DNA from: CAYPIE01 sp964410665
GTDB lineage: Bacteria > Planctomycetota > Planctomycetia > Gemmatales > Gemmataceae
Length of the DNA: 64,000 nucleotides
Assembly: GCA_964410665.1 (NCBI GenBank)
Contig: CAYPIE010000018.1
Coordinates: forward strand, 1-64,000
Direction: 5' to 3'
Made by a program: the position numbers and the translations under genes. The notes beneath the pieces are model-generated. The model was not told the DNA's origin, made no database searches, and was given only the letters and a program-made list of their open reading frames with translations. Below are positions 8,720-17,180 of this stretch, in pieces; the first letter of the stretch is position 1; every line of letters begins with the position of its first letter.

Positions 8720-9472
8720 ATGAATCTCGTTTTGCACATCTGGCGTCAACAGGGCCCGCAAGATTCGGGCCGCATGGTCGCCTACCCGATCTCGGATGTT
8801 AGCCCGGACATGTCGTTCCTGGAGATGCTCGACATCCTGAACGACCAGCTGGTCCGCAAGGGTGAAGAGCCGATCGCCTTCGATCATGATTGCCGCGAAG
8901 GTATTTGCGGCAGTTGCGCCATGATGATCAACGGCATGGCCCACGGTCCGGAGCGGGCCGCCGCCACCTGCCAGCTGCATATGCGCAGTTTCTCCGACGG
9001 CGATCACATCTACATTGAGCCGTGGCGAGCTCAGGCTTTTCCGGTGATCAAGGACCTGGTCACCGATCGCAGCGCCTTCGACCGGATCATCCAGTCCGGC
9101 GGCTACGTCTCGGTCGGGACCGGCGGTGCCCCCGATGGTAACGCGCTGCCCATCGCCCGTGACAAGGCCGAAGAGGCGATGGACGCCGCGGCTTGTATCG
9201 GTTGTGGGGCGTGTGTGGCTTCGTGTAAGAACGCCTCGGCCATGCTGTTCGTCGCGGCCAAGGTGTCGCACCTGGCCACGTTGCCACAGGGCGAGCTGGA
9301 ACGACACGAACGTGTCCGCACCATGCTGGAGCAGCATGACAAGGAAGGCTTCGGCCACTGTTCCAACCAGTACGAGTGTGAGGCTGCCTGTCCGAAGGAG
9401 ATCAGCGTCAGCTTCATTACCAAGCTCAATCGCGAGTATCTGGCCGCCACGGTGGCCGGGGATGCTGACTGA
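8720..9472 (+). CDS. sdhB: Succinate dehydrogenase iron-sulfur subunit
   Basis: SdhB passes electrons from FAD to the quinone site through three iron-sulfur clusters. The 250-residue protein shows the plant-ferredoxin [2Fe-2S] site CREGICGSCAMM with the later cysteine in AATCQLHM, the ferredoxin-like CIGCGACVASCKN, and CSNQYECEAACPKE for the [3Fe-4S]/[4Fe-4S] pair. It is the last gene of the operon; the start ATG has GGAG 11 nt upstream, within the 54-nt gap after sdhA. A strong hairpin follows 10 nt after the stop codon. Confidence 0.96.
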   Translation: MNLVLHIWRQQGPQDSGRMVAYPISDVSPDMSFLEMLDILNDQLVRKGEEPIAFDHDCREGICGSCAMMINGMAHGPERAAATCQLHMRSFSDGDHIYIEPWRAQAFPVIKDLVTDRSAFDRIIQSGGYVSVGTGGAPDGNALPIARDKAEEAMDAAACIGCGACVASCKNASAMLFVAAKVSHLATLPQGELERHERVRTMLEQHDKEGFGHCSNQYECEAACPKEISVSFITKLNREYLAATVAGDAD

Positions 9473-9482
9473 ACCTGATGGT

Positions 9483-9510
9483 TTTCCCCCCGGTGATCGC
9501 CGGGGGGAAA
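9483..9510 (+). terminator. Hairpin after sdhB
   Basis: A perfect 11-bp stem (TTTCCCCCCGG with CCGGGGGGAAA) and a 6-nt loop (9494-9499) lie just after the sdhB stop codon. No T-tract follows, so it could act as a 3' stabilising structure or a weak terminator. Confidence 0.65.
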
Positions 9511-9622
9511 CTGCAGACTCCGCACTTCTGGCGAACATTCCGTTCCCGCTCATTCGATCGTGCTTTCGCAGTACGCGAATAATTGGATACAATAGTTCAG
9601 GTGGTGGTCCAGTGCATCTTCA

Positions 9623-9627
9623 AGGAG
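9623..9627 (+). promoter_or_regulatory. Ribosome-binding site pointing to an ATC start
   Basis: AGGAG lies 7 nt before ATC at 9635, which is in frame with the rarA product. The next conventional start, GTG at 9659, has no such site near it. Confidence 0.6.
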
Positions 9628-9634
9628 ATCTGCC

Positions 9635-10945
9635 ATCGACCTGTTCCATGACCTGCGCGTGCGGAATCGACAAGCGGCTCAGCCGCTGGCGGTCCGGATG
9701 CGTCCTCAGACCCTCGATGAGTTCACTGGCCAGGAGCACTTCATCGCCCCTGGCAAACTGTTACGGCGTATGCTCGAAGCCGACCGGCTCAGCTCCCTGA
9801 TTTTTTTCGGCCCACCCGGAACGGGAAAAACCGCTTTAGCGCTACTGATCGCGCGGCATACACAGCGTCAGTTTGTGCCGCTGAACGCGGTGAGCGCGGG
9901 GACCAAGGAGCTGCGCGAGATCTTGACGCAGGCCCGCACGCGACTGGAACATAACGCCGAGCGTACCATCGTGTTCCTGGATGAGATTCATCGTTTCAAC
10001 AAGGCTCAGCAAGATGTACTCCTTCCCGATGTCGAAGAAGGGATTATCACCCTGATCGGAGCGACAACGCAGAATCCCTTTTTCGCCATCAACTCAGCCT
10101 TGGTCAGTCGTAGCCAGATCTTCACCTTTGAGCCGCTCACGCGCGAGCAGATTGAGGGGCTGCTCCAGCGTGCGTTGCAGGACCGAGAACGTGGCCTGGG
10201 AGCCATCGAAGTCGAGATGAAGCCAGAGGCTCTGACCTTCCTGGCCGAGTTGAGTGATGGCGATGCCCGTCGGGCTCTGAGTGCGTTGGAGATCGGCGTC
10301 CTATCCACTCAAGAACGGCCTGTGGTGTTTGACCTGGCTGTCGCCCAGGAATCGATCCAGCGGAAAGTCCTAGAGTATGATCCGACCGGCGATACTCACT
10401 ACGATCTTGCCAGCGCCTTCATCAAGAGCATGCGTGGTAGTGACCCCGACGCGGCGATCTACTGGCTGGCGCGGATGCTCGAAGCGGGCGAAGATCCGCG
10501 GTTCATTGCCCGACGCATCGTCATCCTTGCTTCGGAGGATATCGGCAACGCTGACCCCCAGGCCCTGATCCTGGCTGCCGCGGCGTTGCAAGCAGTGGAG
10601 TTCGTTGGGCTGCCGGAGTGTCAGCTCACCCTGGCTCAGGCGGTGACCTACATGGCCACCGCCCCCAAGTCCAACGCTTCGACCTTGGCGATCGGCACGG
10701 CCGCGAAGGACGTCCGCTCCGGGCGCACCCTCCCGGTGCCCAAGCATCTGCGGGATAGTCACTACCAAGGGGCGAAGTCGTTCGGCCATGGCGAAGGCTA
10801 CAAGTATGCGCACAACTTCGAAGGGGGCTTTGTCGAGCAAGAATATCTCGGTGTCGACCGGGTCTACTATGAACCGACCGACCGCGGCTATGAAGCCGAG
10901 ATCCGCAAGCGGCTGGCCGCCTGGCGTAAGCGAAAAGGAACGTAG
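9635..10945 (+). CDS. rarA: Replication-associated recombination protein A
   Basis: RarA (MgsA/WRNIP1 family) is a clamp-loader-like AAA+ ATPase that acts at stalled replication forks. The Walker A FFGPPGTGKTALA, Walker B IVFLDEIHRFNKAQQD, sensor 1 GATTQNPFF and the C-terminal tetramerisation region with GHGEGYKYAHNF are all present. From ATC at 9635 the product has 436 residues and begins (M)DLFHDLRVRNRQAAQ, which resembles the N-terminus MDLF found in many homologues; from GTG at 9659 it has 428. The ribosome-binding site favours ATC, a rare start codon, unless the base is a sequencing error for ATG. The Uma2 gene follows 3 nt downstream. Confidence 0.92.
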   Translation: MDLFHDLRVRNRQAAQPLAVRMRPQTLDEFTGQEHFIAPGKLLRRMLEADRLSSLIFFGPPGTGKTALALLIARHTQRQFVPLNAVSAGTKELREILTQARTRLEHNAERTIVFLDEIHRFNKAQQDVLLPDVEEGIITLIGATTQNPFFAINSALVSRSQIFTFEPLTREQIEGLLQRALQDRERGLGAIEVEMKPEALTFLAELSDGDARRALSALEIGVLSTQERPVVFDLAVAQESIQRKVLEYDPTGDTHYDLASAFIKSMRGSDPDAAIYWLARMLEAGEDPRFIARRIVILASEDIGNADPQALILAAAALQAVEFVGLPECQLTLAQAVTYMATAPKSNASTLAIGTAAKDVRSGRTLPVPKHLRDSHYQGAKSFGHGEGYKYAHNFEGGFVEQEYLGVDRVYYEPTDRGYEAEIRKRLAAWRKRKGT

Positions 10946-10948
10946 GGC

Positions 10949-11515
10949 ATGACCCGAGCACCAGAACGACGCCGCTGGAGCGTTGACGAATATCACCGGC
11001 TGGGCGAGCAGGGGTATTTCCTTGGCGAACGGGTGGAGCTGCTCCACGGGGAGATTGTGACCTTGAGCCCGCTTGGTCCGCTGCACGCCCAGGCCGATGG
11101 CTTGATGCTCCAAGCCCTGCTGGCGGTGTTTGCCGCGGGTTATTGGGTACGGGTACAACACCCGTTGCAGATCGGGAATTCCGAACCACAACCCGATTTT
11201 GCGGTCGTTGCGGGCTCGCCGCGGAGCGTTACCCAGCATCCGACGACCGCACTGCTGGTGGTTGAAATTAGCGACACGTCGTTGGACTATGACCGCCAGG
11301 TCAAGGGTCCGCTGTATGCCTCGGCGGGAATCGCCGACTATTGGTTGGTGAATCTGGTCGCCCGCCAGGTCGAGGTGTACCGGGCCCCACAGCCGGTCAC
11401 GAGCTCGGCGACCGGTTTCGTCTACGCCCAGCGTCGGGTCATGGATGTTCAGGGGGACTTGGTCCCGCTGTTACAGCCAGGCGCGCGGATTCTCGTGGCC
11501 GATGTGTTACCCTGA
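10949..11515 (+). CDS. Uma2 family (DUF820) putative nuclease
   Basis: This 188-residue protein belongs to the Uma2 family, which has a PD-(D/E)xK nuclease fold and is greatly expanded in cyanobacteria and planctomycetes; the biological role is not known. Expected core residues are seen in PQPDFAVV (Asp), LLVVEISDTS (Glu) and DRQVKGPLYASAGIADYWLV (Lys). The N-terminal WSVDEYHRLGEQGYF and GERVELLHGEIV are typical. It starts 3 nt after rarA, with the site overlapping the rarA stop, so it is likely cotranscribed. Next is an S9 peptidase gene 47 nt downstream. Confidence 0.9.
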   Translation: MTRAPERRRWSVDEYHRLGEQGYFLGERVELLHGEIVTLSPLGPLHAQADGLMLQALLAVFAAGYWVRVQHPLQIGNSEPQPDFAVVAGSPRSVTQHPTTALLVVEISDTSLDYDRQVKGPLYASAGIADYWLVNLVARQVEVYRAPQPVTSSATGFVYAQRRVMDVQGDLVPLLQPGARILVADVLP

Positions 11516-11562
11516 GGCAGTTTGGCATTGGTCCCGGCATACCCGCTTCGAGGAGGACTCCT

Positions 11563-13641
11563 GTGTACCGCTTGGCGATTCTGCTGTTCGTATTGCTTTG
11601 CACTCCGCTGGTCCTGGCCCAAGAAGGGCCTGCGACCCATCCGATCACCATCGAGGATTATTTCACCCTGTCCTATCCCGGGAATTGTATTGTATCTCCC
11701 GACGGCAAGTGGGTGGTCTACACCCGTAGCAGCTGGCAAGAGGGAAAGGAAACGCGCAATACTGATCTCTGGCTGATCGGTCCACGCGGCTACGAGCGTC
11801 GCCTGACCTTCGACGCGGCGGCCGATTACGCACCGCAATGGTCGCATGACAGCAAGCAGATCTTCTTCCTGAGTGCCCGCAAACGCGGCGACGAAGAAGC
11901 ACCTTTCAACGGCAAGACCCAGGTATGGAGCCTTACCATCCCCAAGGCTGAATCCACCTCCCCGGTCGAGGTGCCGCGGATCATCCCGATTACCCGGCTC
12001 GAGGAAAGTGTCAAGGCGTTTGCGATCAGCGATGACACGAACCCCCTTTACTACAGTGTCGACGTCGACCTGGACCCCAAGAAGTGGCGTGACCTGCGCA
12101 AACGCTACCCCGACCTGGAGTACGGTTCTGGCAAGCGGACTGTCAGCGAAATCTATCAGCTTGACCTTTTGACCTGGCGGACCAAGAGATTGGTCACCCC
12201 CGGAGACAATATCTTTGAATTCTCGGTCAGCCCCGACGGCAGCAAGATCGCCCTCATCACCGTCCCGGATTCCCGGCTGGTCTCCTACGAGGGCCTGTCC
12301 AAGGTCGAGATCTACGATGTGGCCACCGGCCGGCTGCAACCACTCCCCGACCAGCTCTGGCGTGACGATGCTCCATCCCCGTTCGGCTGGATCGAGGGGT
12401 TGGCCTGGGCCCGGGACAGCAACCGGCTGGCCTGGCGGGTGTTGTGGGATGGCTACCCCGGGGAGATTTTTGCCGGCGAGGTCGCAAGCCTGGAACCCAG
12501 GGTCTGGAAGATCCGACGCCCGAATGGCTGGACTATCTACGCTGGCAAGCTGCAGTGGCACAATGGTGGACTATGTTTCCTCGCCGAGGATCATGCCCGC
12601 CAACGGCTGGTGCGCGTCAAGCAGGTGGCCGATGGCGGACAAGGGGAAGCGGAGGTGCTTACCCCCGGGGATGTCGTGGTCAGCGACTATAGCTTTGCCC
12701 GGGATGTGGCGACGCTGGTCGCGATCAGGGCCGACCCGACACATGGCCAGGAGATCCATGTGGTCGAAGCCGGCTCGAGTGGGTTCGAGCCGGGCCAGGT
12801 GAGCTCAATCAACCCCCAGATCCGAACCTGGCAGTTGCCGCAACTGAAGGTCGTCCGCTGGCAAGGGGCAAATGGCGACACCGTCGACGGGATCCTTGAG
12901 TTACCCCCGAACTACCAGGAGGGGGATGAGCCGCTTCCGATGATGGTGCATATTCACGGGGGCCCGACCTCCGCCTCCACCTACAGTTTCACGTATCAGT
13001 GGGATGGTCGCACCTATTTCGCCGCCCAAGGATATGCGGTGCTCAGTCCCAACTACCGTGGTTCGACTGGGTACGGCGATCGGTTTATGACCGAGCTCAT
13101 CGGCCACGAAAACGACATCGAGGTCAAAGACATTTTGGCCGGTGTCGAAGCCATGGTCGAGCGCAAGATTGCCGACCCCAATCGCCTTGGTGTGGTCGGC
13201 TGGAGCAATGGAGGCTTCCTCACCGGCGCGGTCATCACCCAGAGCAAACGCTTCAAAGGAGCTAGCTTCGGTGCCGGGGTGATCGATCAGACCATGCAAT
13301 GGGGACTCGAAGATACTCCTGGACATGTGATCAACTTCATGGCCGGTAAGCTTCCTTGGGAAGATCCCGGCAAGTATCAACGCTCTTCGCCGCTTTATCA
13401 CCTCGACCGAGTAACCACGCCGACGTTGATTCATGTTGGAGAGCAGGATGCACGGGTGCCCGCGGCTCATGCGCGCACGCTTTATCGCGGTCTCAAGAAA
13501 TACCGCAAGGTCGATAGCCAGTTGATCGTCTACCCAGGCCAGCCGCATTCCTTGAGCCGTTTCTCGTTCCGAAAGGCCAAGATGGAATGGGATTTGGCTT
13601 GGATGCGGAAGTATGTGCTTGGCAAAGAGGATGCGGACTAA
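11563..13641 (+). CDS. Exported S9 family peptidase (acylaminoacyl/DPP type)
   Basis: This is a 692-residue prolyl-oligopeptidase-family serine peptidase, expected to cleave short peptides in the periplasm. A signal peptide (LAILLFVLLCTPLVLAQ) precedes a beta-propeller-like region (repeated SPDGKWVVYT, SPDGSKIALI) and a C-terminal alpha/beta hydrolase domain. The probable catalytic triad is Ser548 in GWSNGGF, Asp629 in GEQDARVP and His662 in GQPHSLS. The GTG at 11563 is preferred because AGGAGG lies 6 nt upstream and it opens directly into the signal peptide. Its stop overlaps the start of the next gene (TAATG), implying translational coupling. Confidence 0.93.
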   Translation: MYRLAILLFVLLCTPLVLAQEGPATHPITIEDYFTLSYPGNCIVSPDGKWVVYTRSSWQEGKETRNTDLWLIGPRGYERRLTFDAAADYAPQWSHDSKQIFFLSARKRGDEEAPFNGKTQVWSLTIPKAESTSPVEVPRIIPITRLEESVKAFAISDDTNPLYYSVDVDLDPKKWRDLRKRYPDLEYGSGKRTVSEIYQLDLLTWRTKRLVTPGDNIFEFSVSPDGSKIALITVPDSRLVSYEGLSKVEIYDVATGRLQPLPDQLWRDDAPSPFGWIEGLAWARDSNRLAWRVLWDGYPGEIFAGEVASLEPRVWKIRRPNGWTIYAGKLQWHNGGLCFLAEDHARQRLVRVKQVADGGQGEAEVLTPGDVVVSDYSFARDVATLVAIRADPTHGQEIHVVEAGSSGFEPGQVSSINPQIRTWQLPQLKVVRWQGANGDTVDGILELPPNYQEGDEPLPMMVHIHGGPTSASTYSFTYQWDGRTYFAAQGYAVLSPNYRGSTGYGDRFMTELIGHENDIEVKDILAGVEAMVERKIADPNRLGVVGWSNGGFLTGAVITQSKRFKGASFGAGVIDQTMQWGLEDTPGHVINFMAGKLPWEDPGKYQRSSPLYHLDRVTTPTLIHVGEQDARVPAAHARTLYRGLKKYRKVDSQLIVYPGQPHSLSRFSFRKAKMEWDLAWMRKYVLGKEDAD

Positions 13642-14138
13642 TGCGAATACGTCCGGCCATGGAAGCCGATCACGAGGCGATCTGGGCGATCTTTCATCAG
13701 GTGGTCCAGGCTCGTGATTCGTTTGCTTTCGATCCAGACATATCGCGCGAAGTCGCCCTACGTTTCTGGGCAGGGCTTGGTACGCATACTTATGTCGCTG
13801 AGAACAGCGATGGACGAATTGTTGGCAGTTATTACTTGAAGCCCAATCAGCCTGGACTGGGCGATCACGTGGCGAACGCCGGTTATATGGTCGAGCCGGC
13901 TGCCCGGAGTCAAGGCATTGCTCGCGCGATGGGCGAGCACAGCCTGGACGAAGGGCGACGCCTCGGATACCTAGCGATACAGTTCAACTTTGTCGTGGCT
14001 ACGAATCACGCCGCGATCCATCTGTGGCAGCAACTGGGGTTCCGCATTCTGGGCACAGTCCCTGGAGCCTTTCGCCATGGGCAACTTGGGCAAGTCGATG
14101 TGCATATTATGTTCCGCGCGCTTACCGAGGCCGCTTGA
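13641..14138 (+). CDS. GNAT family N-acetyltransferase
   Basis: This 165-residue protein has a GNAT fold that transfers an acetyl group from acetyl-CoA to an amine. The acetyl-CoA loop is seen as RSQGIARAM, with the preceding strand AGYMVEPAAR and the C-terminal NHAAIHLWQQLGFRILG characteristic of the family. The substrate is unknown; relatives act on small molecules such as phosphinothricin-like amines or on protein N-termini. The ATG overlaps the stop of the S9 peptidase gene by one base, and this start matches the expected N-terminus MRIRPAMEADHEAIW. Confidence 0.9.
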   Translation: MRIRPAMEADHEAIWAIFHQVVQARDSFAFDPDISREVALRFWAGLGTHTYVAENSDGRIVGSYYLKPNQPGLGDHVANAGYMVEPAARSQGIARAMGEHSLDEGRRLGYLAIQFNFVVATNHAAIHLWQQLGFRILGTVPGAFRHGQLGQVDVHIMFRALTEAA

Positions 14139-14210
14139 TCTTGCCCAGATCCGGGCAATCCGTTATCGGCGATAGCACGGCGGTAAGTTTGGTCTCATGG
14201 GGAGCCACGG

Positions 14211-15374
14211 ATGGCACTGCTGGAAGTACATAATCTGGTCAAAATCTATGGCAAACGTGCCGTGGTCAATGGCGTATCCTTTGAGGTCAACCAAGGTGAA
14301 GTGGTCGGTCTGCTCGGCCCGAATGGTGCGGGGAAGACGACCAGCTTCCGGATGACGACTGGTCAGATCCAACCCAACGATGGCCAGGTCATCTTTAATG
14401 GGGAGGACGTCTCGTATCTTCCGATGTACAAGCGTGCCAGACTCGGGATGGGCTATCTTTCGCAAGAGCAGAGTGTCTTTCGCAAGCTCACTGTCGAACA
14501 AAACATCCTGGCCATTCTCGAAGCATTGCCTTACAGTCGCAGCCTCGGCCGACGGCTAAGATATCGAGAGCGGGTCGAGCGAACCGAACAAGTTCTTGCT
14601 CGGTTTAATCTGTTGCATGTGCGTACCAACGTGGCAGGGCGTTGTTCAGGTGGTGAGAAACGCCGACTGGAGATTGCTCGTTGCCTCGTGTGTGAACCGC
14701 TCCTGATTCTACTTGACGAGCCGTTTGCGGCGGTGGATCCCATGACCACCGAAGATATTCGCCATAACATTCGTGAACTGGCCGAGCATGGCATCGGGAT
14801 TCTTTTGACCGATCATAACGTCCGCGAAGTCCTGAAAATCACCGACCGTAGCTATCTGATTAAAGAAGGCAAGGTGGTCACCCACGGCACGCCGCCTGAA
14901 TTGATTCGAGATCCGATTGCCATCCAGGAATATCTGGGTACCAGTTTCGTCCAAGACGGGCTTTCAGTAATGAGTGCGACGCCATCTTCGTCCACAGCCC
15001 GCCCTTCCTCTGAGACGATCGCACCGTTGGCTGATGAGGTGCCTGAAGCAATCCCGGTCATTCAGCATTATGGCATGGAGCAGGTTCTCGAGGACGAAAA
15101 GACCCGTCGGCTCGTCGAGCAGCTGACGGATCTTGAGCACGCACAGGACGCGGCGAATGCCTTGGCGCAAAAGGGGATGTACGCCGTGCCCGCGCTCGTC
15201 GAAGCACTGGAACGTCGGGACGTGCTCATGCGCGAGCGTGCGTTTCATGTCTTGCATCACTTGGGGATTCATCTTTTGGGTTTCGAACTTCAGTTCGATC
15301 CAGATGCTCCCGAGGAAGTTCGCCGTCGACAATTATTCGCGATCCGAGATGGCTGGGAACGCAAAGCAGGCTAG
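14211..15374 (+). CDS. lptB: LptB-type ABC ATPase with C-terminal extension
   Basis: Residues 1-245 match LptB, the cytosolic ATPase that drives lipopolysaccharide transport to the outer membrane: Walker A GPNGAGKTTS, signature CSGGEKRRLEIAR, Walker B LLILLDEPFAAVDP and the H-loop LLTDHNVRE. LptB is normally about 240 residues; this protein has 387. The extra part consists of a Ser/Thr/Pro-rich linker (around 255-280) and a helical, HEAT-like segment (about 290-387, with AANALAQKGMYAVPALVEALE). The tail may bind a partner. No lptA, lptC or lptFG is adjacent. A GGGGAG site lies shortly before the ATG. Confidence 0.85.
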   Translation: MALLEVHNLVKIYGKRAVVNGVSFEVNQGEVVGLLGPNGAGKTTSFRMTTGQIQPNDGQVIFNGEDVSYLPMYKRARLGMGYLSQEQSVFRKLTVEQNILAILEALPYSRSLGRRLRYRERVERTEQVLARFNLLHVRTNVAGRCSGGEKRRLEIARCLVCEPLLILLDEPFAAVDPMTTEDIRHNIRELAEHGIGILLTDHNVREVLKITDRSYLIKEGKVVTHGTPPELIRDPIAIQEYLGTSFVQDGLSVMSATPSSSTARPSSETIAPLADEVPEAIPVIQHYGMEQVLEDEKTRRLVEQLTDLEHAQDAANALAQKGMYAVPALVEALERRDVLMRERAFHVLHHLGIHLLGFELQFDPDAPEEVRRRQLFAIRDGWERKAG

Positions 15375-15437
15375 ACTGGGGATCGCTAAAAGGGCGAGAC
15401 TTGTCCCAAGTCAGGCTTCACCTGCGGAGTTGCAGTT

Positions 15438-15920
15438 ATGAACACATCTCTGGCAGCCATGGTTGAATCGTATTTGGCGGGTCCTGCAACCCTTCGTAGC
15501 GGAGTAGCAGGGATGTCCCGGGAACATCTGGTTGCCCGACCAGTTCCTGGTCGTTGGAGCACACTGGAAGTTGTCTGTCATCTCGCGGACTTCGAACCGG
15601 TGTTGGTCGATAGAATGAAGAAAATCATTGCTTTGAATCGACCAGTTCTTTATGGACTTGACGAAGCTCAGTTGCCGGAGAAGTTGGCATATCAGGAACG
15701 AGATCTTGAAGAAGAATTAACTTTGATCGAAGCAACTCGTAAGCAGATGGCACGCATTCTGCGGACCCTTCCGACGGATGTAGTTTACCGCGATGGAGTA
15801 CATTCGGAACGAGGATTAGTCACTCTTGAGAATGTGCTGGCTAGTGCGATCAATCACATTCCTCATCATTTAAAGTTTATTGAAGAAAAGCGAAAAGCTC
15901 TTGGTTTGCCATTAGAGTAA
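15438..15920 (+). CDS. DinB-like (DinB_2 superfamily) protein
   Basis: This 160-residue protein has a DinB-type four-helix fold. Candidate metal-binding histidines lie at the family positions: VCHLADFE and NHIPHHLKFIEE. Members include thiol-dependent transferases (bacillithiol or mycothiol type) and proteins of unknown role; nothing here indicates the substrate. It lies 63 nt after lptB and is followed at once by a clear intrinsic terminator, so it closes the transcription unit. Confidence 0.85.
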   Translation: MNTSLAAMVESYLAGPATLRSGVAGMSREHLVARPVPGRWSTLEVVCHLADFEPVLVDRMKKIIALNRPVLYGLDEAQLPEKLAYQERDLEEELTLIEATRKQMARILRTLPTDVVYRDGVHSERGLVTLENVLASAINHIPHHLKFIEEKRKALGLPLE

Positions 15921-15926
15921 ACGATG

Positions 15927-15963
15927 GCGAAAGCCCGTTCGCATTTCCGGGCTTTCGCTTTTT
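15927..15963 (+). terminator. Rho-independent terminator
   Basis: A perfect 11-bp stem (GCGAAAGCCCG with CGGGCTTTCGC, loop 15938-15947) is followed by a run of five T. It ends the plus-strand unit containing the DinB-like gene, 6 nt after its stop. The convergent gene ends at 15971. Confidence 0.9.
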
Positions 15964-15970
15964 CTGAGCG

Positions 15971-17038
15971 CTAATCTTCAAACTTTGGTACTTGCATCGG
16001 AAGAGGTTTATCGAGAAATTGATCGTACACGATCCCAGACTTCTGATCTTTCATCTGCAGCCCTGCAATTACCTTGCGATACTTGTCTATCCGTGGATCA
16101 TCCACTGCGTCGAACTGACCGACCGTGACGACACTCATGTGGGGAGTATGGAGGACATAGGCATCGATCGGGAAGGGCACAATGCTGTTGCCTGTTTTTG
16201 CCTGATATTTGTGTAAATCGCGTAGCCACTCGGCCACGCGATGCGCCTGAAGGCCACAGACAGTGACGTGCCGGGCCTGTTCCTCGGATAAGCCAGCTTG
16301 CTTGAGTCCGAGCTTGGTCGCTTCGGAATCTGTGGCAATCATTGCTGCGCCCTGGTAGACCCGGACGACAAGGGTCCAAGGCTTGTCGCATTCGAGGACC
16401 GAAAACGGCTCATTCGCATTGAGTTTTTTCCAGCTGGGGTCGGGCTTTTTCTCTGCGGCAATGTCTTGTTTCGGAAGGGTGGGATTGGGCACAATGAAGG
16501 CAGAGGCAAACGGGTTGAGGTAAGCCCCCTGGACCTGCCGCTTGGTTTCGGCGATCGGAACGTCTTGGACCGCACGGTCAAGCAATTCTTTCGACGGCGG
16601 TTTTAGCTTGCGTAGGTTCTTCAGCTCTTGTTGGGCGGTTTCCATATCAGGAAACCCACCGACCAGGACCGCAAACTGATCATCCGAACGCTGCACCTTA
16701 AAGAACCGTTGCGGCTTGCTGCCCTCCCAAACAGGTATGCCAAGCTGCTTAAGGCCGCGTTCTTGATTGGCCAGCAACTTGGAAATCCGTTGGTGAATCT
16801 TTTTTTGCTGTCCGGGGCGATGATAGTAGTAGGCCGGCAACTCATAGATCTCCCGTAACTCGGTGATCATCCGGTGAGTCAACTTGGCCGCGCTCTCCCC
16901 TTCATAACTTTTCACAAGCAGCATATATTTCCCTCTTTCAGGGGTCAACTCATACGGATGGGTCTGAGCCCGCAAGGGATAGCCGAGACCGAGGGTGAGC
17001 GTAAAAACCCCGAGGATTTGCAACGACCAATGGAACAT
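15971..17038 (-). CDS. Secreted protein of unknown function (SPOR-like segments)
   Basis: This 355-residue protein begins with a signal peptide (LQILGVFTLTLGLGYPLRAQ). No catalytic family is recognised. The segment QFAVLVGGFPDMETAQQELKN has the spacing of SPOR or septal peptidoglycan-binding-like repeats (strand, then a helix that pairs residues), as seen in other planctomycete proteins, but this is only a resemblance. The ATG at 17038 is chosen for AAGGAG 5 nt upstream and its position at the signal peptide. It lies 142 nt downstream of RNase PH on the same strand. Confidence 0.75.
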   Translation of the reverse strand: MFHWSLQILGVFTLTLGLGYPLRAQTHPYELTPERGKYMLLVKSYEGESAAKLTHRMITELREIYELPAYYYHRPGQQKKIHQRISKLLANQERGLKQLGIPVWEGSKPQRFFKVQRSDDQFAVLVGGFPDMETAQQELKNLRKLKPPSKELLDRAVQDVPIAETKRQVQGAYLNPFASAFIVPNPTLPKQDIAAEKKPDPSWKKLNANEPFSVLECDKPWTLVVRVYQGAAMIATDSEATKLGLKQAGLSEEQARHVTVCGLQAHRVAEWLRDLHKYQAKTGNSIVPFPIDAYVLHTPHMSVVTVGQFDAVDDPRIDKYRKVIAGLQMKDQKSGIVYDQFLDKPLPMQVPKFED

Positions 17039-17180
17039 CGCGACTCCTTTCCTACCCAGGTTCCGAAGTCGGCACGGGCAGTTGATGGCCAACCCGCGAC
17101 GGCGACGGGCATGGTCGCCTGCCGCGACCGGTGTTCCCTCAAGAATCAATGTGGTTGTGGAGATACCAGAGCTGGATCAG

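Noticed and set aside
8438..9592. Long open frame on the minus strand opposite sdhB
   Set aside because: Lies entirely opposite a conserved gene with normal motifs on the other strand; a GC-driven artefact.
11449..12561. Open frame of about 370 codons on the minus strand
   Set aside because: Antisense to the Uma2 gene end and the S9 peptidase gene, both well supported.
14141..14158. Six-base-stem hairpin between the GNAT gene and lptB
   Set aside because: Too short, and no T-tract follows; not called as a terminator.
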